Shown one piece after another: positions 53,101 through 61,705 of a stretch of DNA of 64,000 nt (positions are counted from its first letter, which is position 1; the number at the start of each line of letters is the position of its first letter). Made by a program: the position numbers and the translations under genes. Location of the stretch: contig WBZZ01001368.1 of NCBI GenBank assembly GCA_019918135.1, forward strand, positions 67,001 through 131,000. The letters are read 5' to 3'. Source of the DNA: Paulinella micropora. Its lineage: Eukaryota > Cercozoa > Imbricatea > Euglyphida > Paulinellidae. The notes under the pieces were generated by a model. The model worked only from the letters and a program-made list of their open reading frames with translations, did no database searches and was not told where the DNA came from.

Positions 53101-53347
53101 GCCGCACGGCCTCGACCAGACGGACGTGCTCGCTCACCAGGATCGCGTACAGCCAGACTGGGCACGAGGTCGGTTTCCTGCCCGGTGACAGGCACAGCCT
53201 GGGCCTGCCCGGCGGCAGGCGGAGCCTGGGCCTGTCCGCCTCCGGCAGCGCCGGCGGGCGGACGAGCCAGACCTCGCCGTCCCCCTGCTGCGCGCCCGGC
53301 CCGCCTCCCTCCGGCCACCAGTGCTCCCAGGCGCCGGCCGAGAACAT
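50166..53347 (-). CDS. PIF1/RecD-like superfamily 1 helicase, one intron (about 1045 aa)
   Basis: Start chosen at MFSAGAWEHWWPEGG; a longer frame to 53674 is low-complexity GC artefact. Motifs: GLLGGAAGTGKTTVAGALK (Walker A), VVDEVSLMSPASLL (motif II), LFLGDCAQLPPIGYGSV (motif III), and near the C-terminus VYTALSRCRQRGEIWV (motif VI). An apparent frameshift is resolved by a 44-nt intron (50905-50948) with donor GTGGAT and a strong acceptor GCTTCCCCCCCGGCCCAG; the spliced length is an exact multiple of three. The N-terminal ~450 residues are unrecognised. A CLRKLDQQE segment near residue 790 lies by a Cys pair (CQPC). Unwinds DNA; cellular maintenance or mobile-element/giant-virus origin are both possible. 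Confidence 0.8.
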
Positions 53348-53806
53348 CCGGCAGTCTCTCCCCCGCCCGGAGCGACAAGGAGAAGCCCCGCGCCGGCTAG
53401 AAACTGTTGCACTTTTCTCTGTTCTCGCCCGCCAGGCGCTGCCCGGAGGGCGGCAGGCCGGGGGCAGGGGTGGGTGGGGGGGGGGGTGCGTGTGCGCGCG
53501 GGCAGGGAGGAGGGCGGGCCGGGGGCGGGGGTGGGTGGGGGGGGGCGTGTGCGCGCGGGCAGGGAGGAGGGCAGGGGGCCCGCTCTTCCCTCCCCTCCCG
53601 GGGGGGCGCCGGCGCTGGGCCGCGCGCTCGGCACGACGCCCCCTCCGCCCCGCGGGCCGCCCCCCCCCCCCCACCCTCCCCCCCCCTTGCCCCCCCGGCG
53701 TGCCGCGCCCCGCGCCCTGCCCCGCCCGGGGACAGGGGGGCGGTCCGCCGGGGCGCCCGGCGCGTGTGTGCCAGAAAGGGTTCCTGCCAGCAGCACCGCA
53801 CTCTGC
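53348..53806. promoter_or_regulatory. Divergent GC-rich intergenic region
   Basis: Separates the helicase (minus) from the next gene (plus), so it must hold both promoters. It contains two near-identical ~70-bp GC-rich units (GCGCGCGGGCAGGGAGGAGG and GGTGGGTGGGGGGG, about 53460-53575), poly-C and poly-G runs. No TATA box was identified. Long open frames here are compositional. Confidence 0.45.
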
Positions 53807-54346
53807 ATGCGCACCCCAGGACCGGAGGAAGCGCCGGCCGAGGGCGGGGCTAGCCCCGCCGCCGACTACTGGGCGTGGCCCGGCGTACTCGCGACGTGGT
53901 ACCTGCAGTGCTTTAAGTGCCTGGCGCTGTTCGTGTCGTTGTGGGAAGAATGGGGCACGGGGCTGCCTGACGACGCGGGCGCGTGGTACCGCGCGTGGCC
54001 TGCCGGCCCGGCGCGGCCCTACCTCGCGGCCCTCTTGGTGGGCCTAGCGGGGGCGCTAGCTCTGCTGGCCCGGCGGCGTCGGCGTGGCCGCGCCCCGCCG
54101 CTCGCACTGCCTGACCCCGACGACGAGCCCCCCGCGCCGGCGGCGCCCTCCCCGCGCGACGAACAGCCACCCCCGGCCGGGGCTCCCGCTAGCTTGGCGA
54201 CGGAGCCCGGCTGCGTCCACCCTTGCTGGAACGACCGTTCTCTGCGCTGGTGCCGCGTGTACGAGGTGCGGGAGATCGAGGAGCACTCCCCCGCCCACCC
54301 CAGGCCAGAAGGGCCCGGCATACAGCTAGAGGATCTCGCGGGCTAG
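53807..54346 (+). CDS. Putative two-pass membrane protein (179 aa)
   Basis: Start at MRTPGPEEAPAEGG. Hydrophobic segments VLATWYLQCFKCLALFVSLW (about 28-47) and YLAALLVGLAGALALLA (about 76-92) are followed by RRRRRGRAPP, a Pro-rich region and a Cys-containing tail (CVHPCWNDRSLRWCRVYEV). Not recognised. Divergent from the helicase. Confidence 0.5.
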   Translation: MRTPGPEEAPAEGGASPAADYWAWPGVLATWYLQCFKCLALFVSLWEEWGTGLPDDAGAWYRAWPAGPARPYLAALLVGLAGALALLARRRRRGRAPPLALPDPDDEPPAPAAPSPRDEQPPPAGAPASLATEPGCVHPCWNDRSLRWCRVYEVREIEEHSPAHPRPEGPGIQLEDLAG

Positions 54347-54584
54347 CCAGGCGGGGGCCTCTCCCCCCGGAGGGCCGCCAGCTATGGGGGACAGCCGCGG
54401 CACCCCGTACCATCTCTCTCTCTCTCTGCGTGTGTGTCTGTGCGTGTTTCTCCCTGTCCCGGGGTCTCCGGGCCGGCCGCCATTAAAAAGCCCAAACGCC
54501 ACGACGGGGGTCTCCGGGGTCTCCGGGGTCCGATGCCATGAAATTAGGTGCTCGCTCTCTCTTTTAATTACTGCGCGGCCCAGC
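54347..54584. other. Intergenic, TC/GT repeats
   Basis: Short CTCTCTCT and TGTGTGTCTG runs and three CGGGGTCTC(CGG) units (54465-54525). Lies between convergent genes. No gene seen. Confidence 0.5.
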
Positions 54585-55543
54585 TCAACTCACGCGCCGC
54601 CCAGCTTCTTCCAGCGGCTCGGCCAGGGCCAAGATCTGCGTCCAGGCCTCCGACACACTCTGGTGCACGTCCGCGCAGCCCGCGGGGGCTTCGTGCCCGC
54701 CCTGGTCCCAGAGCGTGGCCGGCATCTCCTTGTCCCAGGCCAAGCTATCGGCGGAGAAGCAGAGACCGTCCCGCGGCCAGGCGGCGCCCCGCCGTCGGGC
54801 CCCCACCGCGCCCCGGCCGGCCCGTCCCGGGGGGCCAACTCCGGGCCCCGGCGCGGAGCTGGCTTGCCCCGCCCCTTCCTGGCCGGCCACGGCCCCGGCG
54901 CGGGCGGCAGGCGGCAGCCCTCCTCCTCACTCAGGTGCCAGACCCGTGAGGTCGCGACGGGGAACAGGCACTTGCGGCGCCAGCGGGCAAAGATATCCTC
55001 CGCAAAATCCCGGAAGGGGGACTGGTGGATGCAGTGGCGCCGGGCCAGCTCTTTCCACTGCCGCAGGAAGCCTTCGCCTCGCGTGGTCAGGGGGCTGAAA
55101 GGGTAGGTCTGGAGCCCTAGCACCGCCAGCCCCTGCCGTGACCAGTCCTGGCGCCGCCGGAGCAACGCCTCCTCCGTAAAGTCCATCCTGGCCCCGGTCT
55201 GCGTATCGTGGTGGCCGGCGCCGAAGAAGCGGACCTGCAGAGTGACGACACTGCTCTGGGCCGCCTTGGGGCCCGGCCCCCCCGGTCGCCCCCGGTGCTC
55301 CTGTTTGCGCCGGGCGACCGTGATGTAAGTACACTCCACCGCCCGCCCCAGCGTGCTGACGCCCCTCTCGTCCGTGACCAGCCGGAAGGCCGCCATCAGG
55401 GGCGAGAACACCTGGTCCTCGAACCAGGCCAGGTCCAGCTCCGGCGTCAGCTTGGTGCGCTTGAGGCCCGGTGGCCTCCGTTCTCCCGCCTCCCCGGCCG
55501 CCCGCAGCCCGTGGTCCGCTAGGCCCGCCGCCAGGTCTTGCAT
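54585..55543 (-). CDS. Uncharacterised spliced protein (about 300 aa)
   Basis: Starts MQDLAAGLADHGLRAAGE. Exon 1 reads to VWHLS and ends in phase 1 at a strong GTGAGG donor (54930). Exon 2 (from 54862 or 54874) continues through GAAWPRDGLCFSADSLAWDKE to QILALAEPLEEAGRRVS at 54585. Contains LAWFEDQVFSPLMAAFRLVT, VRFFGAGHHDTQTGARMDF and FAEDIFARWRRKCLFP; no family recognised. The open frame upstream of 55543 is a GC artefact of the C-rich spacer. Confidence 0.5.
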
Positions 55544-55875
55544 CGCAGTTCGCACAGCGGTTTTTTGGCCGGCCCGGGCGTGAGGGGAGCGGAGGGGAAG
55601 GCCCTCCGGCCCTCCCGGAACGCTCCCCCCCCCTCCCCACCCCCGGCCCGCCTCCCGGCACGCTCCTCCCCGCCCCCGGCCCGCCTCCCGGCACGCTCCC
55701 TCCGCCCCCGGCCCCTCGGCCCCCTTCCCTTCCCTTCTCCCGGCCCCCTTCCCTTCCCTTCTCTCGGCCCCCTTCCCTTCCCCTTTTCCCCGGCCCCGGC
55801 CCCGGCCTAGCGCCGTCCTCGGCCAGGCGGGCGCTGGCCCGCTGGTCGGCGTGCCGGGGCCGGGGGAGGGAGGGC
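55544..55875. other. C-rich spacer
   Basis: CCCCCGGCCCGCCTCCCGGC-type repeats and CCCTTCCCTTCT units (55620-55800), no gene. Separates two co-directional genes. Confidence 0.55.
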
Positions 55876-56841
55876 CTACAGGGCACTGCAGAGCATGCCC
55901 ACCACCAGCACGTTGCCTACGAAGGCGCACCACGACAGGAGCGAGTAGTGCGCCAGGGCCTCTCTCCACACCGGGAGGACCTTTTCGCTGCAAGGGTGCA
56001 TGCAGTCGTAGGACGGCCAACAGGTGTAGCAGTGATAACCCGCCGCCTCGTCGCCGCTGAATATGACACCGGCCAGGGCCCACAATATTAACAGTCCGCA
56101 GACCACCGTCCAGTACCACCAGACGGGACCCCAGAACGCCACGTTCACCCACCGCAGTGCCTGCTCGGTATTAGTAGTATAAAAGACCAGCAGACTGATG
56201 GTCTGCGCGAAGGCACAGCCGCTCAGGACCATGGAAGCGCAGCCCGGGGAGCAGAGGCCCTGCGTTCGCGACGAGTGGCTGGGGTCGGGGGTGCTCCACG
56301 CGACCAGCAAGGCAGAGGCGAACAGCAGGGCCCCGAAGACACCGGCTAAGATGACACAGGCCTGGCTGGCCGGGCTAGGGTCAGCCAGGACTTGGTACAC
56401 CACCACTGCTGCCAACGTCGAGGACAGTGCCCAACGCAGCGCGCGCAGGACATTGGGCTCCCAGACGAGCTCGGCCGGTACCCCCAGCACCGGCGCCCTC
56501 CACGTCATCTTCGCGGTATCCTCCTTGGGTTCGTCGGTTCCCAACGCGCTGAAGCCCTCACGAGCGGCTCCCTTGGCCAGGCAGCACCCCAGGGTACACA
56601 CTAAGTGCAGCCCAATCAGGATGATTTCCAGCAGCACGAGGGCTTGCACGGTCTTGACGAAGGCTTGGTCGGGAAAGGCGTCCGCGAGGTCCAAGAACGC
56701 CGGCTTGGCAAACCAGCCGTACACACAGGCCTCCACCAGCGAGAGGATACGCATGAACCATTCGCCCGTCCGGTCCTGAGCCACGTCTTTCTGGCAACCA
56801 GTACAGTAGTCTTGCATGGAAACGGCTAAGCGTAAAGGCAC
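55876..56841 (-). CDS. Multi-pass membrane protein (321 aa or 313 aa)
   Basis: Start at 56841 or at MQDYCTGCQKDV (56817). About seven hydrophobic segments, for example ALVLLEIILIGLHLVCTLGC, LSSTLAAVVVYQVLA, ACVILAGVFGALLFASALLV, FAQTISLLVFY, WYWTVVCGLLILWALAGVIF and LLSWCAFVGNVLVVGML. Two Cys/Tyr-rich loops (CTGCQ; GYHCYTCWPSYDCMHPC) probably form disulfides or bind metal. Not recognised. About 30 bp upstream lies TAGTCAAAGAG (minus strand), similar to a motif before the LRR genes. Confidence 0.6.
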   Translation of the reverse strand: MPLRLAVSMQDYCTGCQKDVAQDRTGEWFMRILSLVEACVYGWFAKPAFLDLADAFPDQAFVKTVQALVLLEIILIGLHLVCTLGCCLAKGAAREGFSALGTDEPKEDTAKMTWRAPVLGVPAELVWEPNVLRALRWALSSTLAAVVVYQVLADPSPASQACVILAGVFGALLFASALLVAWSTPDPSHSSRTQGLCSPGCASMVLSGCAFAQTISLLVFYTTNTEQALRWVNVAFWGPVWWYWTVVCGLLILWALAGVIFSGDEAAGYHCYTCWPSYDCMHPCSEKVLPVWREALAHYSLLSWCAFVGNVLVVGMLCSAL

Positions 56842-57182
56842 GGGAGTAGCCCCGGGCTCGGTGGTGTTGCTCTTTGACTAGGTACCTCGGGCCGCGCCCG
56901 GCGTGGCCCAGGCGGTCGAACGCGGGAAGGGGAGGGGAGGCACGACGGGGGGGGGGGGGGTGGGGGGGGGGGGGAGGAGGTGGTCCTCCTGCCTCCGCCC
57001 CTTCCCTGCCCCCCTCCCTACCGGGGCCCCGGCGGCGGCCCAGAGGAGGGGGAGAGAAGGCAAGCGGCCCCCGCCCCGGACCACCCCTGGTCCGCCGCGA
57101 GCCCCCGCCCGACGCCCCCTCCCGCGAGTTCCTGCCCCAGGACACATTAGGTCGGTCCTGGCACCACCCAGCGCGCCCCCGA
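56842..57182. promoter_or_regulatory. Divergent intergenic region with G-runs
   Basis: Holds the 5' ends of two divergent genes and poly-G stretches (56946-56974). The plus-strand CTCTTTGACTAGGTACC near 56870 is the TAGTCAAAGAG motif of the minus-strand gene. Confidence 0.45.
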
Positions 57183-58529
57183 TGCTGACGACGCCCCCAG
57201 ACGCTGCCGCCGCCGAGCGTGTCCCGCTGCCGCCGCCACCAGGCGCGGGAGCCGCCGGGCCTGCCCCGCTGCTCCCGGAGGGCGCGGGAGCCGGGCGTGC
57301 CCTGCCGTCGCCACCGCCGGCGGGCGCGGGGGCCGAGCGTGCCCCGCTGCCGCCGCCGCCACCGGCGGGCGCGGGAGCCGAGCGTGCCCCGCTGCTGGGC
57401 AGTGCGGCCGCGGCCGCGACGGCCGAGCTGGCCCTCTCGTACTGCCCGGCGAGCGCGCGTGCCGGGCTGGGGCGCTGGCTGCGGCAGGGCTCGGCCTGCG
57501 GCACGGAGCCCAAGACTGCCTTCTGGCACCAGTTCCTGCTGCAGACGGGCTGGCAGGCGGCGGTCGTCCAGGCGCAGCACCTGCCCGGGGTGGCCACCAG
57601 CGCGGTCGAACACTACCGGGAGGAAGCGGCGGCCGAACTGGCGCGCTTGTCCCCGGGCCCGCTGCCGCCCGCCGCCTGCGTCCTGGTCGTGGACAGCCGC
57701 GAGCGGCAGCTGGCGGCGCTGCTCGGCCCGCTCCCTTTCGCCCGCCGCGAGGCGCTGGCCGTGGGGGACGTGGAGTTCCGCTGGGAGGGCCGCCCCGCGC
57801 GCGTCTGGGAGCGCAAGCGCGCGGACGACGCACTGCAGGCCCTGCAAAGCGGCAAGTTTACCAAGCAGCGCGAGGCGCTGCGGGCGGTGTGGGCGCAGCG
57901 GCCGGGCTGCGCGGGCTACCTGCTCGAGTCGCCGGGCTGGCTCCTGGCCCCCGCCGCCCGCTGCGAGGACCCCGCGCTCCGGCCCCTGAAGCGCGCGCGT
58001 GTCCTGACCCTGGGCGGTGCCCAGCCGGCCAGGGAGCGCCTGCGCACGCTGCGCTCGCTCGCCAGCAGCCTGGCCGCCAAGGACGGTTTCCCTGTCCTCG
58101 AGAGCGCGCACGTGCTGCACACGGCCGTGCTCGTGCTGTCACTGTTCCGCGCCTGGGCCTCGCTGCCCGCACCCTTACGGCCCCCCCGGGCGTGGGGGCG
58201 GATGCACTGGACGACGCGCGCGCGGTGGAACGGGTCAGGCAGCACCGGGGGGCCGGGCCGGGCGGCGAGCGGCGGGCGCTGTACGGGGCCGTGCGCGGCG
58301 TGAGCCCCGGCGTGGCGCGGGCCGTGCAGGCGCGCTTCCCGGCGCCCGGGGACCTGCTGCGGCACTGCCGCCGCCTGGGCGCCGACGCCGCGTGCCGGGA
58401 CCTGGCGGACGTCCCCGTCCCCGCGGCCGCCGCGGGCGCGCCGCGCGGGTGGGGCCCAAGGTCGCACGCCGGCTGCTGTGCCGGCTCGGCGCCCGGGAGG
58501 TGTGCTCGGGCGTGGACTGTGACTGTTAG
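57183..58529 (+). CDS. ERCC4-type nuclease with helix-hairpin-helix C-terminus
   Basis: Start at MLTTPPDAAAAERVPLPPP, then a Pro/Ala-rich N-terminus. The ERCC4/Mus81 nuclease motif is clear: VLVVDSRERQLAALL, LAVGDVEFRWEG and RVWERKRADDALQALQ (D-S-R-E ... GD ... ERK-DD). After two frame changes come RRALYGAVRGVSPGVARAVQ and RVGPKVARRLLCRLG, a helix-hairpin-helix repeat. The frame changes (between 58111 and 58240, and near 58410-58460) fit short introns, the second as a 44- or 50-nt GT...CCCAAG segment, but exact sites are ambiguous; indels in poly-C are the alternative. Structure-specific DNA cleavage is the family role. Confidence 0.75.
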
Positions 58530-58669
58530 GGGGGGGGCTGCCCCCGCACGCGCCGCCCCCCCCCCGCCCGCAGGCGCCGGCGTCGCGGCGTTCTCTCTCC
58601 CCTCTGGCCTAATGGGTAAAACATAACCTCCCCCCTCCCCCCATAAAAAGACTCAACAAAAGCAACCTG
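58530..58669. other. Short C-rich spacer
   Basis: G/C runs and CCATAAAAAGACTCAAC. May contain the promoter or first exon of the downstream coiled-coil gene. Too short and too repetitive to assign. Confidence 0.4.
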
Positions 58670-59620
58670 GTGTGTTGTCAGCGTGCCAGAACTGTGACGG
58701 AAAGCCAAGCCCGGGGCCAGCCAGTTGATTTTGACGTCCACGCCCAGGCCGACAGAGAAAGAAAAGAAATCCACGAACAGGCTAAGCGTGAGCTGGATAA
58801 GGAGATAGCGGATCTGAGCGAAATGGTGAAGAGTCTTGGTGACCGCGACAGTTATTTCTACGAAGAAACTTGGACACTATGGATAAGCTACGGCTTTGGT
58901 ATACAACGGACCGGTACGACGACGATTTCCGTCCCGCTGCTGAAAGTTTTTAATGATTTCTGGTGGGCCAAGCAAGACTCTGCGCTGTATCGCGGAGAGG
59001 ACCAAAGCGGCAGAGCGGAAGTGTTGAGAGCTCCGTTGAATGTTCTCACACAGATCAGGAAGCTCAGGCCCGAGATGCTGCCCTCTGTTAGATTCGACAG
59101 TCTTTTGGACGCGGTGAAAGTGCAAACAGACAAGGCTGAGAAAGTGGTGGCACAAATCGCACTTTTGCGCAGGAAAATCGAGCCAGGAAAGAAAATGCTT
59201 GAATCTCTCGCCCGCCAGGAGGCAGCGGCACAGGAAAAAGTGCAACGAACAGAAAGCGGAATTGAAGCCAAATATACCAGCCAGCTCCAGTATAGTGCCA
59301 TGGCGGAGGTTACACAGGAATTGGAACAAGTGGGAGGGAAAGCACAAGCCCTGCGCCGGTTAATTGACGACTGGGGACAAGGACAGGGCATTGACTCTGT
59401 GAGCGCGGCGGAGACAGAGCTTCGAACTGCAAACGAAAGATTGGAAACAGTCTGCAGAGAGGCTAATGAAGAACATCAGCAAAGTACAAACTACGGCACC
59501 TGATTTGCCCCCTCCGCAAAATATACCGAGCTAGCTACAGAAGCGTCTCGGCTCCAGCGTCTGGTCAAGGAGCTAAGCCTGAAGCGCGATGTTTTGGCTG
59601 ACTTGGAGAAAGTGTCGTGA
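58670..59620 (+). CDS. Coiled-coil protein, one intron
   Basis: The frame is open from 58670 without an early ATG (first Met at about 58823), so a 5' exon may be missing. The middle part (EETWTLWISYGFGIQRTGTT, VPLLKVFNDFWWAKQD) is globular; the rest is long helical coiled coil (KVVAQIALLRRKIEPGKKML). An in-frame TGA at 59501 lies in a 57-nt GT-AG intron (59484-59540, donor GTACAA, acceptor AGCTACAG); splicing continues to KASRLQRLVKELSLKRDVLA and DLEKVS. Its lower GC than both neighbours suggests a different history. Not recognised. Confidence 0.6.
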
Positions 59621-59719
59621 GTTTGGAGCTTCAATAAGGCGTACGATGCTGCCAAGGACACGAGTGGGTGAGGGCGATTCGGCAGTAGCGTGAGCGCTGC
59701 GCAGTCTTTGGCGTCGCCT

Positions 59720-59823
59720 TTTTACTAAATAAACCCCGCCGGCTGCTCTTCCCCTCCTTTTTTCTCCCCCCCCCCTCCCCGCGGTTGGTAGGGATAGTGT
59801 CCTGTCCGCCGGTTGGCCGCGCC
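59720..59823 (-). promoter_or_regulatory. Orphan copy of the LRR-gene 5' module
   Basis: Minus strand: GGCGCGGCCAACCGGCGGAC (59823-59804) and, 60 bp further, GGGGTTTATTTAGTAAAAAG (about 59742-59723). Both elements match those before the two complete LRR genes, but here no LRR coding sequence follows; the 3' part of the coiled-coil gene does. Either the next paralogue was deleted or the module is used by something else. Confidence 0.55.
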
Positions 59824-59920
59824 AGCGGCCAAAGCCCCGAACGGGCGAGAGCCAGGGGCTCAGGCCCACGAGGGGAGGAGGGAAAGGACGGCGGCGGCTT
59901 GGTGCAGCCCCCCCCCCCGC

Positions 59921-61438
59921 CTAAGAGAGTCCCTCTACTTGTAAGGCCGGCCGTGCGCGCAACAGCTCTTGTACCGCTCCGCGCGTGATCCCCTCGCACC
60001 CGGCCAACCCGAGGCGCTGCAGCTTGTGCCTGGTGCGCAGCCGCCGCAGCCCTCCGTCCGTGAGCCAGCCGGAGTAGCTAAGGTCGAGCTGCTCCAGCCC
60101 GGGCGGGAGCTTCTGTAGCCCGTCGTCGGTGAGTTGGCCGCACCCGCCGAGCTTGAGCTGCCGCAAGCCCTTCAAGCGCGCCAAGCACACCAACCCCGCC
60201 TCCGCGAGCCAGGGGCAGCCGCGGAGGTCGAGGTCCTCCAGGCCGCTCGGTAGCCCCCACAGATCCTTGTTCTTGAGCCCGACACAGCCGTTCAGATAAA
60301 GTCGTCGCAACGCCTCCAACCGCGACAAGTGTGCCAGTCCGGTGCCAGTCAGCCAATCGCATTCTAAGAGCGCGAGCTCCTCCAGGCCGCTCGGCAGCTG
60401 CCTTAGCCCCTCGTTGCTGAACTCGAAGCACTGGCTAAGATCGAGCTGCCGCAGGGCTTCGTGGTCCTGTAGGCATTGCAGCCCTTCGCCGGAGAGCGAC
60501 GGGCTGAATTGCAGGGTCAGGCCCTGCAAGTCGTCCAGCATCTGCACCAGGCTGGCCAACCCCTGGTCGGTCAGCCAAGGATTACCGGAGAGGTCCAGCT
60601 TCTTCAGCTGGTCTAGAAGACAGTCCACGACCGCCGCTTCGGTGAGCCCCCTGCAATTCCGCAGGCCGAGCTCCTCTAGGCTGTCGTGCAACTGGAATAG
60701 TAACTCCCCCAACCCCTCGTCGGTCAGGGCGCGGCAACCAGTGAGGTGCAACCCCTGCAGGCCGGCCAGCTTTCCCAGACTTTTTAGACCGGACATAGTC
60801 AGGTTGCTGCAGAAGCTGACATGCAGGTGCCGCAGGCCGGTCAGCCCTTGCAACTGGGCCAGCGCGCCGTCGGTAAACCCGTGGCAGCTTCTGACCTCCA
60901 GGTACCGGAGGCCCCGTAGCTGGGACAAGGAGGCCCCGGTAAGAGAACCACAGTCGTCGAGCTCCAGCCTCCACAGGCTGGCCAGCTGGGCTAGGCACGC
61001 CAGCCCTTGGTCGGTGACTTGCCGGCTGTCGCCAAGCCGGATATGCTGGGTGCCGGGAAAGGCCCCGGCCGCGCTCTCTAGCGTCGCGTCGGTGGCCCCC
61101 TCTAGCTCCAGCCTCTGCACCGCGAGGCCCGGGAACCGGCGGCCCTGCAGGGCCGCCAGCCCGTCCGCCCCTAGCAGCAGCCGGGGCACGTCCAGCCGGG
61201 CGGTGGCCCAGGCGTCGCCGGCTAGAACCAGAAAATGCCTGGCCTCCTCCGCGGTGACGAGGCGCAACACCGGGCAGGGAAAGCGTGTCCATTGGCTAGG
61301 CCGGAGCAGCAGCCCGCGCCACTCTGGGCACGTCGCGGCCAGGGCCGGCAGCCCTCTCCAGCCTGAGTAATCCCTGACCGTGGCCCACGCCGCCGGGGGC
61401 GGCCCGCTCCTGCCTGTGGCGTCCACGGCTAGCTGCAT
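59921..61438 (-). CDS. F-box-like leucine-rich repeat protein, paralogue 1 (505 aa)
   Basis: Start chosen at MQLAVDATGRSGPPPAAW because it aligns with the start of paralogue 2; the frame extends 30 nt further up. Residues about 30-55 (LAATCPEWRGLLLRPSQWTR) look like the second half of an F-box. About 16 leucine-rich repeats of the Cys-containing (AMN1/FBXL) type follow, e.g. LRRLYLNGCVGLKNKDLWGL, LQRLGLAGCEGITRGAVQEL. Probably a substrate-recognition subunit of an SCF-type ubiquitin ligase, or a protein-interaction scaffold. Head-to-tail with two more paralogues; ends shared HKLQRLGL ... RARPALQVEG. Confidence 0.75.
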   Translation of the reverse strand: MQLAVDATGRSGPPPAAWATVRDYSGWRGLPALAATCPEWRGLLLRPSQWTRFPCPVLRLVTAEEARHFLVLAGDAWATARLDVPRLLLGADGLAALQGRRFPGLAVQRLELEGATDATLESAAGAFPGTQHIRLGDSRQVTDQGLACLAQLASLWRLELDDCGSLTGASLSQLRGLRYLEVRSCHGFTDGALAQLQGLTGLRHLHVSFCSNLTMSGLKSLGKLAGLQGLHLTGCRALTDEGLGELLFQLHDSLEELGLRNCRGLTEAAVVDCLLDQLKKLDLSGNPWLTDQGLASLVQMLDDLQGLTLQFSPSLSGEGLQCLQDHEALRQLDLSQCFEFSNEGLRQLPSGLEELALLECDWLTGTGLAHLSRLEALRRLYLNGCVGLKNKDLWGLPSGLEDLDLRGCPWLAEAGLVCLARLKGLRQLKLGGCGQLTDDGLQKLPPGLEQLDLSYSGWLTDGGLRRLRTRHKLQRLGLAGCEGITRGAVQELLRARPALQVEGLS

Positions 61439-61582
61439 CACCTTTTTACTAACTAAGCCCCGCCCCACGCCTTTCTCTCCTCTCTCTCTCCCTTCCTCCC
61501 CTCTCTCCCCTCCCCGGGGCTGTGCCAGGGCGTCCCCCGCGGTAGCCAGGGGGTGGTGTCGTGTCCGCCGGTTGGTCGCGCC
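61439..61582 (-). promoter_or_regulatory. Conserved 5' module of LRR paralogue 1
   Basis: Minus strand: GGCGCGACCAACCGGCGGAC at 61582-61563, continuing ACGACACC, then GGGGCTTAGTTAGTAAAAAG (about 61461-61442) directly before the ATG. The same pair precedes paralogue 2, and a third copy lies at 59720-59823. TAGTNAAAAG probably acts as a TATA-like or initiator element. Confidence 0.6.
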
Positions 61583-61705
61583 AGGGCAAGAGGCACGCGC
61601 GGACGATGGCCCGCGGGGGGGGGGGGGGGCGGCTGGGTGCAGCTACCGCGGCAGAAGAGAGTCTCCCCCCTCCTCCTGCTTGCAGGGCCCTCCTCCTCCC
61701 TGTAC

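Noticed and set aside
53348..53674. N-terminal extension of the helicase (Pro/Ala/Arg-rich)
   Set aside because: It reads through poly-C/poly-G repeats that are open in several frames; the start at 53347 begins normal-complexity protein.
56558..58120. 520-aa minus-strand ORF across the ERCC4 nuclease gene
   Set aside because: Antisense shadow typical of very GC-rich coding DNA; the plus strand carries the nuclease motifs.
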